64,000 bases of DNA. It comes from DATEDA01 sp963789885 (GTDB taxonomy: Bacteria > Pseudomonadota > Gammaproteobacteria > Burkholderiales > SG8-39). This document shows positions 29,309 through 38,381 of the stretch, piece by piece; the stretch's first letter is position 1; each line of letters begins with the position of its first letter. Below the pieces are notes generated by a model, which saw only the letters and a program-made list of their open reading frames with translations, ran no database searches and was not told the origin of the DNA. The translations under genes were made by a program, and so were the position numbers. Location of the stretch: positions 372,001 to 436,000 of the forward strand of contig CAWBNB010000005.1 of NCBI GenBank assembly GCA_963789885.1, in the 5' to 3' direction.

Positions 29309-31369
29309 GTGAACCGGCTCGTGTCGATCCTGATCTGGAGTGCGGTCGCAATCGTCGGCGGTTTCGCATTCGCCGCCATCGCGCTCAACCGCGGGGAATC
29401 CGTGAGCGCCGTCTGGCTCGTGACGGCCGCCCTCGCGGTCTACTTCCTCGCTTACCGCTACTACAGCATGTACATCGCCGCCCGGGTGCTGGAGATCGAC
29501 CCGCGCCGGGTGACACCGGCGGTGCGCCACAACGACGGGATGGACTACGTCCCGACGAACAAATGGGTGCTCTACGGTCATCACTTCGCGGCCATCGCCG
29601 GCGCCGGGCCGCTCGTCGGGCCGGTGCTCGCGGCGCAGATGGGCTACCTGCCCGGCACGCTGTGGATCCTCGCAGGTGTCGTGTTGGCCGGCGCCGTCCA
29701 GGACATGATCGTGCTGTTCATCTCGGTGCGGCGCGACGGCCGGTCCCTCGGCGAGATGGTCAAGATGGAGCTCGGCAACGTGCCGGGCACGCTCGCGCTC
29801 GTCGGGGTGCTGGCGATCATGATCATCATCCTCGCGGTGCTGTCGCTGGTGGTCGTCAAGGCGCTCGCCGAGAGCCCGTGGGGCACGTTCACGATTGCGG
29901 CGACGATCCCGATCGCGCTCGCCATGGGCGTCTACATGCGCTTCATCCGCCCGGGGCGCGTCGGGGAGGCCTCGGCGTTCGGCGTCGTGCTGCTGCTCAG
30001 CTCGATCTGGCTGGGCCGGGCGGTCGCCGAGCACGCGAGCTGGGGTCCCGCGTTCACGCTCGGCGGCACCGACATCGCCTGGGCGATCATCATCTACGGC
30101 GCGGTCGCTTCCAGCCTGCCGGTGTGGCTGATGCTCGCCCCGCGCGACTACCTGTCGACGTTCCTGAAGATCGGCACCATCGTCGCGCTCGCGATCGGCA
30201 TCTACGTCGTGGCGCCGCGGCTGAGCATGCCCGACGTCACCAAGTTCATCGATGGCACCGGGCCGGTCTTCTCCGGGAGCCTCTTCCCGTTCCTCTTCAT
30301 CACCATCGCATGCGGCGCGGTCTCGGGCTTCCACTCGCTCATCTCCTCGGGCACGACGCCGAAGATGATCGAGAGCGAGGGCCACATCCGCATGATCGGC
30401 TACGGCGGCATGCTGATGGAGTCGTTCGTGGCGATCATGGCGCTGACTGCCGCCTGCGTGCTCGACCCGGGCATCTACTTCGTCATGAACAGCCCTGCGG
30501 CAATCATCGGCACCACGGCGGACAAGGCGGCGCAGGTGGTGTCGAGCTGGGGCTTCATCATCACCCCCGAGGTGATCAGCCAGACGGCGAAGGACATCGG
30601 CGAGACCACCATCCTCTCGCGCGCCGGGGGCGCGCCGACGCTCGCCGTGGGGATGGCACAGATCCTCGCGCAGGCGCTCGGCGGGAAGTCGATGGAGGCC
30701 TTCTGGTACCACTTCGCGATCCTGTTCGAGGCGCTGTTCATCCTCACCGCGGTCGACGCCGGGACGCGGGTCGGTCGCTTCATGCTGCAGGACATGCTCG
30801 GGCACGTCTGGGCGCCCCTCGGGAACACCGAGTTCCTGCCCGCCAACCTGCTCTGCACCGGTCTCTGCGTCGCACTCTGGGGCTATTTCCTCTACCAGGG
30901 GGTCGTCGACCCGCTCGGCGGCATCAACACGCTGTGGCCGCTGTTCGGTATCGGCAACCAGATGCTCGCCGGGATCGCGCTGCTCCTGTGCACGGTCGTC
31001 CTAATGAAGATGAAGCGCGAGCGCTACGTCTGGGTGACGCTCGTACCGACCGCGTGGCTCCTCGTCACGACGCTGACCGCGGGCTGGCAGAAGATCTTCC
31101 ATCCGACGCCTGCCATCGGCTTCATCGCGCAGGGGCGCCGGTTCGCCGAGGCGGCAGCGAACGGGACGCTGATCGCGCCGGCGAAGAGCGTCGCGGAGAT
31201 GCAGCGCGTCGCGTTCAACAACTACCTCGACGCGGCGGTCTGCGGGTTCTTCGTCGTGCTCGTCGCCGCAATGTGCGTCTACGCGCTGTTGATCTCGCTG
31301 AAGGCGCTGCGGGCTACGCACCCGACGGTGAAAGAGACGCCGCGCGAGGAAGGCGCTGCGTATGCCTGA
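29309..31369 (+). CDS. cstA: Carbon starvation protein CstA family transporter
   Basis: 686 residues from GTG 29309, which has a near-perfect AAAGGAGG. About 16-18 membrane helices are visible. Family segments include GMDYVPTNKWVLYGHHFAAIAGAGPLVGPV (split across residues 75-105) and ALFILTAVDAGTRVGRFMLQD. CstA-family proteins import pyruvate or peptides under carbon limitation. The YbdD-like gene overlaps its end by eight bases, the conserved CstA/YbdD or BtsT/YjiX pairing. A consensus -10 and no terminator-like T-run separate it from atpC. Confidence 0.95.
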   Translation: MNRLVSILIWSAVAIVGGFAFAAIALNRGESVSAVWLVTAALAVYFLAYRYYSMYIAARVLEIDPRRVTPAVRHNDGMDYVPTNKWVLYGHHFAAIAGAGPLVGPVLAAQMGYLPGTLWILAGVVLAGAVQDMIVLFISVRRDGRSLGEMVKMELGNVPGTLALVGVLAIMIIILAVLSLVVVKALAESPWGTFTIAATIPIALAMGVYMRFIRPGRVGEASAFGVVLLLSSIWLGRAVAEHASWGPAFTLGGTDIAWAIIIYGAVASSLPVWLMLAPRDYLSTFLKIGTIVALAIGIYVVAPRLSMPDVTKFIDGTGPVFSGSLFPFLFITIACGAVSGFHSLISSGTTPKMIESEGHIRMIGYGGMLMESFVAIMALTAACVLDPGIYFVMNSPAAIIGTTADKAAQVVSSWGFIITPEVISQTAKDIGETTILSRAGGAPTLAVGMAQILAQALGGKSMEAFWYHFAILFEALFILTAVDAGTRVGRFMLQDMLGHVWAPLGNTEFLPANLLCTGLCVALWGYFLYQGVVDPLGGINTLWPLFGIGNQMLAGIALLLCTVVLMKMKRERYVWVTLVPTAWLLVTTLTAGWQKIFHPTPAIGFIAQGRRFAEAAANGTLIAPAKSVAEMQRVAFNNYLDAAVCGFFVVLVAAMCVYALLISLKALRATHPTVKETPREEGAAYA

Positions 31370-31586
31370 GTCGGGCGGTACCCTGGCGGGGGTGTTCGGT
31401 CGCTTCCGCGCGCTCGGCGAGCGCGGGCGCGAGGCGTGGCAAGGCGTGTTCGGCATCCCCGACTACGATGCCTACCTTGCGCACATGCGCGCGACGCATC
31501 CGGGAGAGGCCCCGCTCGGGCGCGGCGAGTTCTTCGCCTGGGCGGTCGAACGGCGCCACGCGGGACGCGGCGCGCGCTGCTGCTAG
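31362..31586 (+). CDS. YbdD/YjiX family small protein
   Basis: 74 residues, beginning inside the last codons of cstA. The family features are present: a GIPDYDAYLAHMRATHP segment near residues 30-46 and a C-terminal Arg/Gly-rich tail ending in Cys-Cys. In enterobacteria the equivalent protein is required for CstA or BtsT pyruvate uptake. A GC-rich terminator follows 21 bases after the stop. Confidence 0.9.
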   Translation: MPESGGTLAGVFGRFRALGERGREAWQGVFGIPDYDAYLAHMRATHPGEAPLGRGEFFAWAVERRHAGRGARCC

Positions 31587-31606
31587 CGGGGACGCCGTCC
31601 TTCGGC

Positions 31607-31650
31607 ACGGCCGCGCCCGCCGGGGCACCGGGGCGCGGCCGTTTTCCTTT
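31607..31650 (+). terminator. Rho-independent terminator after the YbdD-like gene
   Basis: An 11-bp perfect stem (ACGGCCGCGCC at 31607-31617 with GGCGCGGCCGT at 31632-31642) and a 14-base GC-rich loop are followed directly by TTTCCTTT. It separates the cstA operon from the tryptophan dioxygenase gene, whose ATG is only 12 bases further on. The downstream promoter must therefore overlap the hairpin. Confidence 0.75.
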
Positions 31651-31661
31651 ATGCTCGCGCG

Positions 31662-32741
31662 ATGGGCGCGCTCTCCTACGGCAAGTACCTCAAGCTGAAG
31701 GAGCTGCTCGCGTGCCAGGCGCTCGAGAGCGCGAAGACCGGCCGGCCGGCGCACGACGAGCTGCTGTTCATCGTCACCCACCAGGCGTACGAGCTCTGGT
31801 TCAAGCAGTGCCTGCACGAGCTCGACGCGGTGATCGCGATCATGGGCGCAGCGTTCGTGAACGAGCGCGACGTCGGGCGCGCGCTGCACTACCTCGAGCG
31901 GGTGATCCGGATCCAGGGCGTGCTCCTCGACCAGATCGACATCCTGGAGACGATGACGCCGCTCGACTTCCTCGACTTCCGCAACCTGCTGACCCCTTCC
32001 TCCGGCTTCCAGAGCGCGCAGTTCCGCCGCCTCGAGAACCGGCTCGGCCTCGAGCGCACCCAGCGATTGCGCTACAACGAGGCCGATTACGAGGCGGCGC
32101 TGGACGCGCCGGACCGCAGGGTCGTCGGCGCCGCCGAGCGCGAGCCGGGTCTCTTCGACGTCGTCGAGGCATGGCTCGCGCGGATGCCGTTCGTGCGCTC
32201 GCCCGAGTTCGACTTCTGGCGCGAATATCGTGCGAACGTCACGCGCATGCTCGACGAGGACCGCGACACGATCGAGCGCAAGGCGCAGCTGCCCGAAAGT
32301 GCCCGCCGCGCCCAGCTGGAAGAGCTCGACCGTACGCGCGAGACGTTCGAGACGGTGTTCGATCCGTCGAAGTACGAGCGGCTCCGCGCCGCGGGGCAGC
32401 GGCGGCTCTCGTATCCGGCGTTCCTCGCCGCGCTGATGATCATGCTCTACCGCGACGAGCCGATCCTCCAGGGCCCGTTCCGCCTCCTGACCGCGCTCGT
32501 CGAGATCGACGAGAATCTCTCGCTCTGGCGTTACCGCCACGCGCTGATGGTTCACCGGATGATCGGCATGAAGATCGGCACCGGCGGGTCGAGCGGGCAG
32601 GACTATCTGCGGCGCACCGTCGATGCGCACCGCGTGTTCCTCGATTTCTTCAGCCTCTCGACATACCTCATCCCGCGCTCGCTGCTCCCGGCGCTGCCGG
32701 CCGAGGTCCGCGAGCAGCTCGGCTTCCGCTGGAATGCTTAG
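31662..32741 (+). CDS. kynA: Tryptophan 2,3-dioxygenase
   Basis: 359 residues. TDO signatures are clear: FIVTHQAYELWFKQCLHEL, MTPLDFLDFR, SSGFQSAQFRRLENRLG, and a C-terminal HRMIGMKIGTGGSSG with the heme-ligand His. The enzyme opens the indole ring of L-tryptophan to N-formylkynurenine using heme and O2. It is longer than the common bacterial form (about 280) because of an extended middle (about 130-200), a longer subtype I have seen in Proteobacteria. The stop overlaps the next gene's ATG, coupling it to a kynureninase-like enzyme. No formamidase is adjacent. Confidence 0.93.
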   Translation: MGALSYGKYLKLKELLACQALESAKTGRPAHDELLFIVTHQAYELWFKQCLHELDAVIAIMGAAFVNERDVGRALHYLERVIRIQGVLLDQIDILETMTPLDFLDFRNLLTPSSGFQSAQFRRLENRLGLERTQRLRYNEADYEAALDAPDRRVVGAAEREPGLFDVVEAWLARMPFVRSPEFDFWREYRANVTRMLDEDRDTIERKAQLPESARRAQLEELDRTRETFETVFDPSKYERLRAAGQRRLSYPAFLAALMIMLYRDEPILQGPFRLLTALVEIDENLSLWRYRHALMVHRMIGMKIGTGGSSGQDYLRRTVDAHRVFLDFFSLSTYLIPRSLLPALPAEVREQLGFRWNA

Positions 32742-33894
32742 CGCGCACTACGGCACGTTCCTTTCGTCGCTAGGCGATGCGCTGCACGTCACTGCGCACA
32801 GCCACCACCCGTGGCCGGACGTGACGCGCACCGCACAGCTCCAGTACTGGGAGGACTCGGCGCGGCTCACCAACCGCAAGTGGCAGGAGAAGGTCTTCGG
32901 CGAAGCAGTTCCCGAAGCGCAGGCGCACGTCGCGCGGCTGCTCGCCCTGGCGGACCCGCGGCTGATCGCATTCGCGCCCAACACCCACGAGTTCGTCGCG
33001 CGGCTCTACTCCTGCCTCGACTGGTCGCGCACCCCGCACGTACTCACCACGGGCAACGAGTTCCATAGCTTCAGCCGGCAGACGCGCCGGCTCGAGGAAA
33101 CCGGCCGGCTGGCGGTCACCCGTATCCCGGCCGAGCCGTACGCGAGCTTCCGCGAGCGCTTTCACGCCACACCGACACACCGGTACGACATGGTGTTCGT
33201 GTCCCATGTCTTCTTCGACTCCGGGTTCGTCGTCGAGGGGTTGGAGGAGCTCCTGTCGCGCGCGTCGCCCGAGGCGATCGTGGCGATCGACGGTTATCAC
33301 GCGTTCATGGCGATCCCGGTCGACCTTGCCCGCCTGGGCCCGCGAATCTTCTACATGGCGGGCGGCTACAAGTACGCGCAGGCCGGCGAGGGTGCGTGCT
33401 TCATGTCGATCCCCGCGGAGTGCGCGCTGCGGCCCGTGTACACGGGCTGGTTCTCCGACTTCGGGCGGCTAAGCGGTACGCAGGGCGAAGCAACCGGGTA
33501 CGGCGATGCTGCCATGCGGTTCTGGGGGTCGACGTTCGATGCCTCGGGTCTGTACCGGTTCAACGCGGTGATGCGGTGGCTGCACGACCTAGGCATCACG
33601 CCGCGGGAGATCCACGCGCACGTCGCGGGGCTGGAGCGGAGGTTCCTCGCCGGACTCGCGGACGCGAATCTCTCGCTGCTTCCGGCCGACGCGCTGACGC
33701 CGCCCGAGCGCTTTCGGCGCGGCAACTTCCTGGCGTTCGATCTGGACCGCGCCGAGGACGTCGAGCGCCGGCTCGCTGCGCGCGGCATCCTCGCCGACCG
33801 GCGCGGCCGGCGGATCCGCTTCGGCTTCGGCGTCTATCACGACGACGCATTCGTCGGTCGCCTCCTCGAGCGGACGAAGGCTGCGCTTGGCTGA
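32734..33894 (+). CDS. Kynureninase-like PLP-dependent enzyme (aminotransferase class V fold)
   Basis: 386 residues. Fold-type I PLP enzyme: D186 in AIDGYHAF binds the pyridine nitrogen, and K213 in MAGGYKYAQ is the Schiff-base lysine. The start of the protein (HVTAHSHHPWPDVT) resembles kynureninase N-termini only loosely. Its coupling to TDO makes kynureninase, which releases anthranilate from kynurenine, the best guess. Another class V activity, such as a cysteine desulfurase-like or isopenicillin-epimerase-like reaction, is possible. It overlaps both kynA (8 bases) and glpD (8 bases), so the three genes form one translational unit. Confidence 0.78.
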   Translation: MLSAHYGTFLSSLGDALHVTAHSHHPWPDVTRTAQLQYWEDSARLTNRKWQEKVFGEAVPEAQAHVARLLALADPRLIAFAPNTHEFVARLYSCLDWSRTPHVLTTGNEFHSFSRQTRRLEETGRLAVTRIPAEPYASFRERFHATPTHRYDMVFVSHVFFDSGFVVEGLEELLSRASPEAIVAIDGYHAFMAIPVDLARLGPRIFYMAGGYKYAQAGEGACFMSIPAECALRPVYTGWFSDFGRLSGTQGEATGYGDAAMRFWGSTFDASGLYRFNAVMRWLHDLGITPREIHAHVAGLERRFLAGLADANLSLLPADALTPPERFRRGNFLAFDLDRAEDVERRLAARGILADRRGRRIRFGFGVYHDDAFVGRLLERTKAALG

Positions 33895-35392
33895 AGTCTT
33901 CGACCTCGCCGTCGTCGGCGGCGGGATCAACGGCGTCGGCATTGCCCGCGACGCGGCCGGCCGCGGCCTCAAGGTCGCGCTGGTCGAGCAGGGCGACCTC
34001 GGCGGCGCGACCTCCTCGGCGAGCACCAAGCTGATCCACGGGGGCCTGCGCTATCTCGAGCAGTTCGAGTTCCGGCTCGTCGCCGAAGCGCTCGCCGAGC
34101 GCGAGGTGCTGCTCCGGATTGCCCCGCACGTCGTCTCGCCGCTCGAGTTCGTGCTGCCCCACGAGCCGCACCTGCGACCCCGATGGATGATCCGCGCCGG
34201 CTTGTTCCTCTACGACACCCTGGGGCGGCGCGCATTCGCGCTTGGCGGCGGCAAGCCGTCGCTCGCTCGCTCCCGCGGCGTCCCGCTGCGCGCCGGGGGC
34301 TATGGCGCCGGCCTGAAACCGGAGTTCCGGCGCGGGTTCGCCTACGCGGACTGCTGGGTCGACGACGCCCGCCTCGTGGTACTGAACGCGCGCGGCGCCG
34401 CCGAGAAGGGTGCGCGCATTCTGCCGCGCACGCGCTGTGTCGGGGGTCGTCGCGACGGCGAGCGTTGGCGTCTCAAGCTCGCGGCCGGCGACACGCCTTC
34501 CGAGATCGAGGCGCGCGCGCTGGTGAACGCCGCCGGTCCATGGGTGCGGAGCTTCCTCGATCGCGAGCTCCGGGTGCGGACGCCCGGCGCGGTGCGGCTC
34601 GTCAAGGGCAGCCACATCGTCGTGCCGCGGCTGCACGACCGCGCGCACGCGTACATCCTGCAGAACCCCGACAAGCGCGTAGTCTTCATGATTCCGTACG
34701 AGGGGCGGTTTACCGCGATCGGCACCACCGACGTCGTCGTCGCCGATCCCGACGAGCCGCCGCGCATCTCGCGCGACGAGACCGAGTACCTCTGCGCCGC
34801 GGCGAGCCGCTACGCGGCGCGGACGGTGACGCCCGCCGACGTCGTGTGGAGCTGGAGCGGCGTGCGACCGCTGTACGACGACGGCTCGGCCGACCCGTCC
34901 GACATCACGCGCGACTACCACTTCGTGCTCGACGAGGACGGCCCGCCGCTCCTCTCGATCTTCGGCGGCAAGCTCACGACCTACCGCAAGCTCGCCGAGC
35001 ACGTACTCGAGCGCCTTGAGCGCTGGTTTCCGGGCCGCCGGCCCTGGACGGCGAACGTCCCGCTGCCCGGAGGCGACTTCGGCGGCGCGGGCTTCGCCGA
35101 CGTCGCCGCCGCGTATCGCGCGCGCTACCCGAAACTCGACCCGCAATGGCTCGAGCGGCTGCTGCGGCGGCACGGCCTCTGCGCCGCGGAAATCCTGGGT
35201 GGCGTGCGCGAGACCGCGGACCTCGGCGAAGCCTTCGGCGGCGGACTGTACGAGCGGGAGCTCGTCTACCTCATCGAACGCGAGTGGGCGCGCGAGCCCG
35301 AGGACGCGCTCTGGCGGCGGACGAAATGCGGGCTGCACATGACGCCGGCCGAGCGCGAGCGCGTCGCGGACTTCATGGGCGCGCACGCATGA
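33887..35392 (+). CDS. glpD: FAD-dependent glycerol-3-phosphate dehydrogenase
   Basis: 501 residues from TTG 33887, which overlaps the previous gene. The N-terminal FAD motif VVGGGINGVGIARDAAGRG and the GlpD block SSASTKLIHGGLRYLEQFEF are diagnostic, and the C-terminal helical domain is complete. It oxidises glycerol-3-phosphate to dihydroxyacetone phosphate at the membrane and feeds electrons to quinone. Linkage to tryptophan degradation genes is unusual; no glpF, glpK or glpR is nearby. Length matches E. coli GlpD (501). Confidence 0.95.
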   Translation: MAEVFDLAVVGGGINGVGIARDAAGRGLKVALVEQGDLGGATSSASTKLIHGGLRYLEQFEFRLVAEALAEREVLLRIAPHVVSPLEFVLPHEPHLRPRWMIRAGLFLYDTLGRRAFALGGGKPSLARSRGVPLRAGGYGAGLKPEFRRGFAYADCWVDDARLVVLNARGAAEKGARILPRTRCVGGRRDGERWRLKLAAGDTPSEIEARALVNAAGPWVRSFLDRELRVRTPGAVRLVKGSHIVVPRLHDRAHAYILQNPDKRVVFMIPYEGRFTAIGTTDVVVADPDEPPRISRDETEYLCAAASRYAARTVTPADVVWSWSGVRPLYDDGSADPSDITRDYHFVLDEDGPPLLSIFGGKLTTYRKLAEHVLERLERWFPGRRPWTANVPLPGGDFGGAGFADVAAAYRARYPKLDPQWLERLLRRHGLCAAEILGGVRETADLGEAFGGGLYERELVYLIEREWAREPEDALWRRTKCGLHMTPAERERVADFMGAHA

Positions 35393-35426
35393 GCGGACGG
35401 ATCACGGTCGGAAGGGGGCCGGAAGC

Positions 35427-36219
35427 GTGAAACCGCTCGCCGAGTGGACCCGTCGGAGGCCTTCGCGGGTTCTTCTTCGACATCGACGACACGCTCACCA
35501 CCGAAGGGCGTCTCACGGCGGCGGCGTACGCGGCGCTCGAACGTCTGCACGACGCCGGGCTGCTCGTGGCCCCGATCACCGGCCGTCCCGCGGGGTGGTG
35601 CGACCACATTGCGCGCATGTGGCCGGTCGATGGCGTGATCGGCGAAAACGGTGCGTTCTATTTTGCCTACGATCGGGCCGGGCACCGCCTCGTCAAGCGC
35701 TTCCGCGACGACGCCCCGACGCGCGCTGCCAACCGCGCGCGGCTGGTCGCGGTACGGGATCGGATCCTCGCGGAGGTACCTGGCGCAGCGCTCGCCTCCG
35801 ACCAGCTCTACCGCGAGGCCGATCTCGCGATCGATTTCTGCGAGGACGTGCCGCGCCTCCCCGAGCCCGACGTCGACCGGATCGTCGCCATCATGCGCGA
35901 GGCGGGCATGACCGCGAAAGTCAGCTCGATTCACGTGAACGGCTGGTTCGGCGACTACGACAAGCTCGGGATGACGAAGCGCTTCATGACGGAGCGCTGC
36001 GGGGTCGACCTCGACGCGCAGCGCGCGGCGTACGTGTTCGCGGGCGATTCGCCCAACGACGCACCGATGTTCGCGTACTTTCCGGGCTCGGTCGGGGTCG
36101 CGAACGTCCGCGCGGCGGCGCACCGCCTCGAGCATCCGCCGGCGTACGTGACCGATGCCGCGAGCGGCGCCGGGTTCGTCGAGCTGGCGGAGCGGCTGCT
36201 GCAGGCGCGCCGCGCGTGA
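35427..36219 (+). CDS. HAD-superfamily IIB phosphatase (frameshifted start)
   Basis: The main frame holds motif I FFDIDDTLTTEGRL, a conserved ITGRPAGW, GENGAFYF and motif IV GDSPNDAPMFAYF with the GVANV strand, the Cof/sucrose-phosphatase-like IIB pattern. The N-terminus is out of frame. Starting at GTG 35427 needs two missing bases (near 35450 and 35470), while GTG 35444 needs only one (near 35470, where TTCTTC probably lost a T). The restored length is about 258-264 residues. The substrate could be a sugar phosphate. The gene is closely followed by a TauE/SafE gene with a GTGA overlap. Confidence 0.82.
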
Positions 36220-37032
36220 CCGCGGTGCCCGACGCCGCGCTATGGACCGCGGGCTACCTCGCCGTCGGCGCGGCGGCCGGCTTCTTCGCCGGGATGCTCG
36301 GCATCGGCGGCGGAGCGCTGATGATCCCGCTGCTGGTGTGGCTCTTCGAGGCGCAGGGCCTGCCGCGCGAGCACCTGCTCCACCTCGCCGTCGGCACCGG
36401 GATGGCGACGATCCTGTTCACCTCGGTGTCGAGCACGCGTGCGCATGCGAGGCGCGGCGTCGTGCGCTGGGACGTCGTGAAGCGCATCACCCCGGGCATC
36501 CTCGCCGGCGGGCTCGCGGGCTCCGCCATCGCTTCCTCGCTACCACGGTTCGCCTTTGCCGCGATCTTCGTCGCGACCGTCTACGCGGCGGCGCTGAACC
36601 TGTTCCTCGAGCGCAAGCCCAACCCTTCGCGCACGCTGCCCGGTACCGCTGGGCCTGTTCGCGGTCGGCGCCGCGATCAGCGGGATCTCGGCCTTCGCCG
36701 CGGTCGGCGGCGCCTTCCTGACGGTGCCGTTCATGGTCTGGTGCAACCTGCCGCTGCTGCAGGCGATCGGCACCGCGGCGGCGATCGGGTTCCCGATCGC
36801 CGCCGCCGGCACCATCGGCTACGTCGCGACCGGCCTGAATCAGCCGGGGCTGCCGGAATGGAGCGTGGGTTACGTGTATCTGCCCGCGCTCGCCGGGGTC
36901 ACCGTGGCGAGCATGTCGCTCGCGCCGGTCGGCGCGATGGTCGCGCACCGGCTGCCGACGAAGCTCCTGCGCCGGATCTTCGCGGTGCTGATGTTCAGTC
37001 TCGCGACCCGCCTGCTCGTGACGCTCTGGTGA
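36216..37032 (+). CDS. TauE/SafE family sulfite/organo-acid exporter (one frameshift)
   Basis: The GTG start overlaps the HAD stop (GTGA). Two repeated halves of four membrane helices carry the family glycine-rich signature (FFAGMLGIGGGALMIPLL, then AAVGGAFLTVPFMVWCN). An apparent extra C near 36640 shifts the frame between halves; the restored protein is about 271 residues. These proteins export sulfite, sulfoacetate or other small anions. A second, unrelated member lies at 47640. The CoA transferase on the other strand ends two bases away. Confidence 0.85.
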
Positions 37033-37033
37033 G

Positions 37034-38258
37034 CTAGACGACGGCGTCGGCGCGCAGCTTCGCGATCTCTTCGTCCCCCATTCCGAGCAGTCCGCGCAGG
37101 ACCTCGTCGGTGTGCTCGCCGAGCAGGGGCGGCGGGCGCTCGTGCTCGACCGGCGTCGCGGAAAAGCGCATCGGACTGCGCACGAGCGAGACCTTGCCGG
37201 CCGCGGGGTGGGGCAGTTCCATGCGCAGGCCGCGCGCGATCGCCTGCGGCTCGGCGAACACCTGCTCGATCGTGTTGATCGGACCGTTCGGCACGCCGGC
37301 GCGCCTCGAGCGCATCGACCCATTCGCGCGTCGTGCGCCGCGCGAAGATCTCGTCGAGGATCCGCGTCAGCTCGACGCGGTTCTCGACGCGCTTGCCGTT
37401 GATCGCGTAGCGCGGGTCGTCGGCGAGGTGCGCGCAGCTCGCGACCTCGCAGAACTTCCGGAACAGATTGTCATTGCCGCAGGCGAGGATCACCGCGCCG
37501 TCGGCGGTCTTGAACGTCTGGTACGGGACGATGTTCGGGTGCGCGTTGCCGAGCCGCCCGGGCGACTTGCCGGTGGCGAGGTAGTTCGCGCCCTGGTTGG
37601 CGAGCACGGCGGTGAGCGCGTCGAACAGGGCGAGGTCGAGATGCTGGCCGACGCCGGTCTCGGCGCGATGCGCCAGCGCGGCGCACACCGCGATCGTGGC
37701 GTACATGCCGGTCATGATGTCGGCGATCGGGATGCCCGCCTTCTGCGGTCCGCCGCCCGGGAGGTCGTCGCGCTCGCCGGTGACGCTCATCAGACCGGCC
37801 ATCCCCTGGATCATGAAGTCGTAGCCGGGGCGCTCGCGATACGGCCCGGTCTGGCCGAAGCCGGTCACCGAGCAGTAGATGAGCCGCGGGTTGACCTTCT
37901 TCAGATCGTCGTACCCGAGTCCGTAGCGGGCGAGGTCGCCGAACTTGTAGTTCTCGAGCAGCACGTCGCTCCGGGCGGCGAGCTCCCGGACGATGCGCTG
38001 CCCGGCGGGCGTCGAGAGATCGAGGGTGATCGACTTCTTCCCGCGGTTGGCGCAGGCGAAGTACGCCGACTCGGTCGTCTCCTTGCCGCTCGGGTCCTTC
38101 AGCCACGGCGGGCCGAAGGCACGCGAGTCGTCGCCCTTCTTCGGGCGCTCGACCTTGATGACTTCCGCACCGAGGTCGGCCAGGTTCTGCCCGGTCCACG
38201 GCGCGGCGAGGACGCGCGACAGATCGAGGACGCGGACATGGGACAGGGGACCGGACAT
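37034..38258 (-). CDS. CaiB/BaiF family CoA transferase (one frameshift)
   Basis: From ATG 38258 the N-terminus reads LSHVRVLDLSRVLAAPWTGQ, typical of class III CoA transferases. The catalytic Asp is in GIPIADIMTGMYA, near residue 170, and CSVTGFGQTGPY is present. The frame breaks near 37302 (extra base in EA-AGVPNGP) and continues to the true end ADAVV. The restored length is about 407. These enzymes move CoA between an acyl-CoA and a free acid. It lies downstream of a TctC receptor on the same strand, separated by a terminator. Confidence 0.88.
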
Positions 38259-38315
38259 GATGGGTACCTCTCGGGGTGCAACTCTAATCGAAGACGCCGG
38301 CTGGACGAAGGGTCG

Positions 38316-38348
38316 ACCCAAACGAAGAAGCCACGGCGGACCGTGGCT
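38316..38348 (-). terminator. Hairpin terminator between tctC and the CoA-transferase gene
   Basis: AGCCACGG at 38329-38336 pairs perfectly with CCGTGGCT at 38341-38348 around a four-base loop. On the minus strand the stem is followed by a T-rich tail (TTCTTCGTTT). It lies 33 bases after the tctC stop and 70 bases before the CoA-transferase ATG, so the two genes probably have separate transcripts. Confidence 0.6.
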
Positions 38349-38381
38349 CCCCTGGAACGGCGACGACTCGATGCTGCGCGG

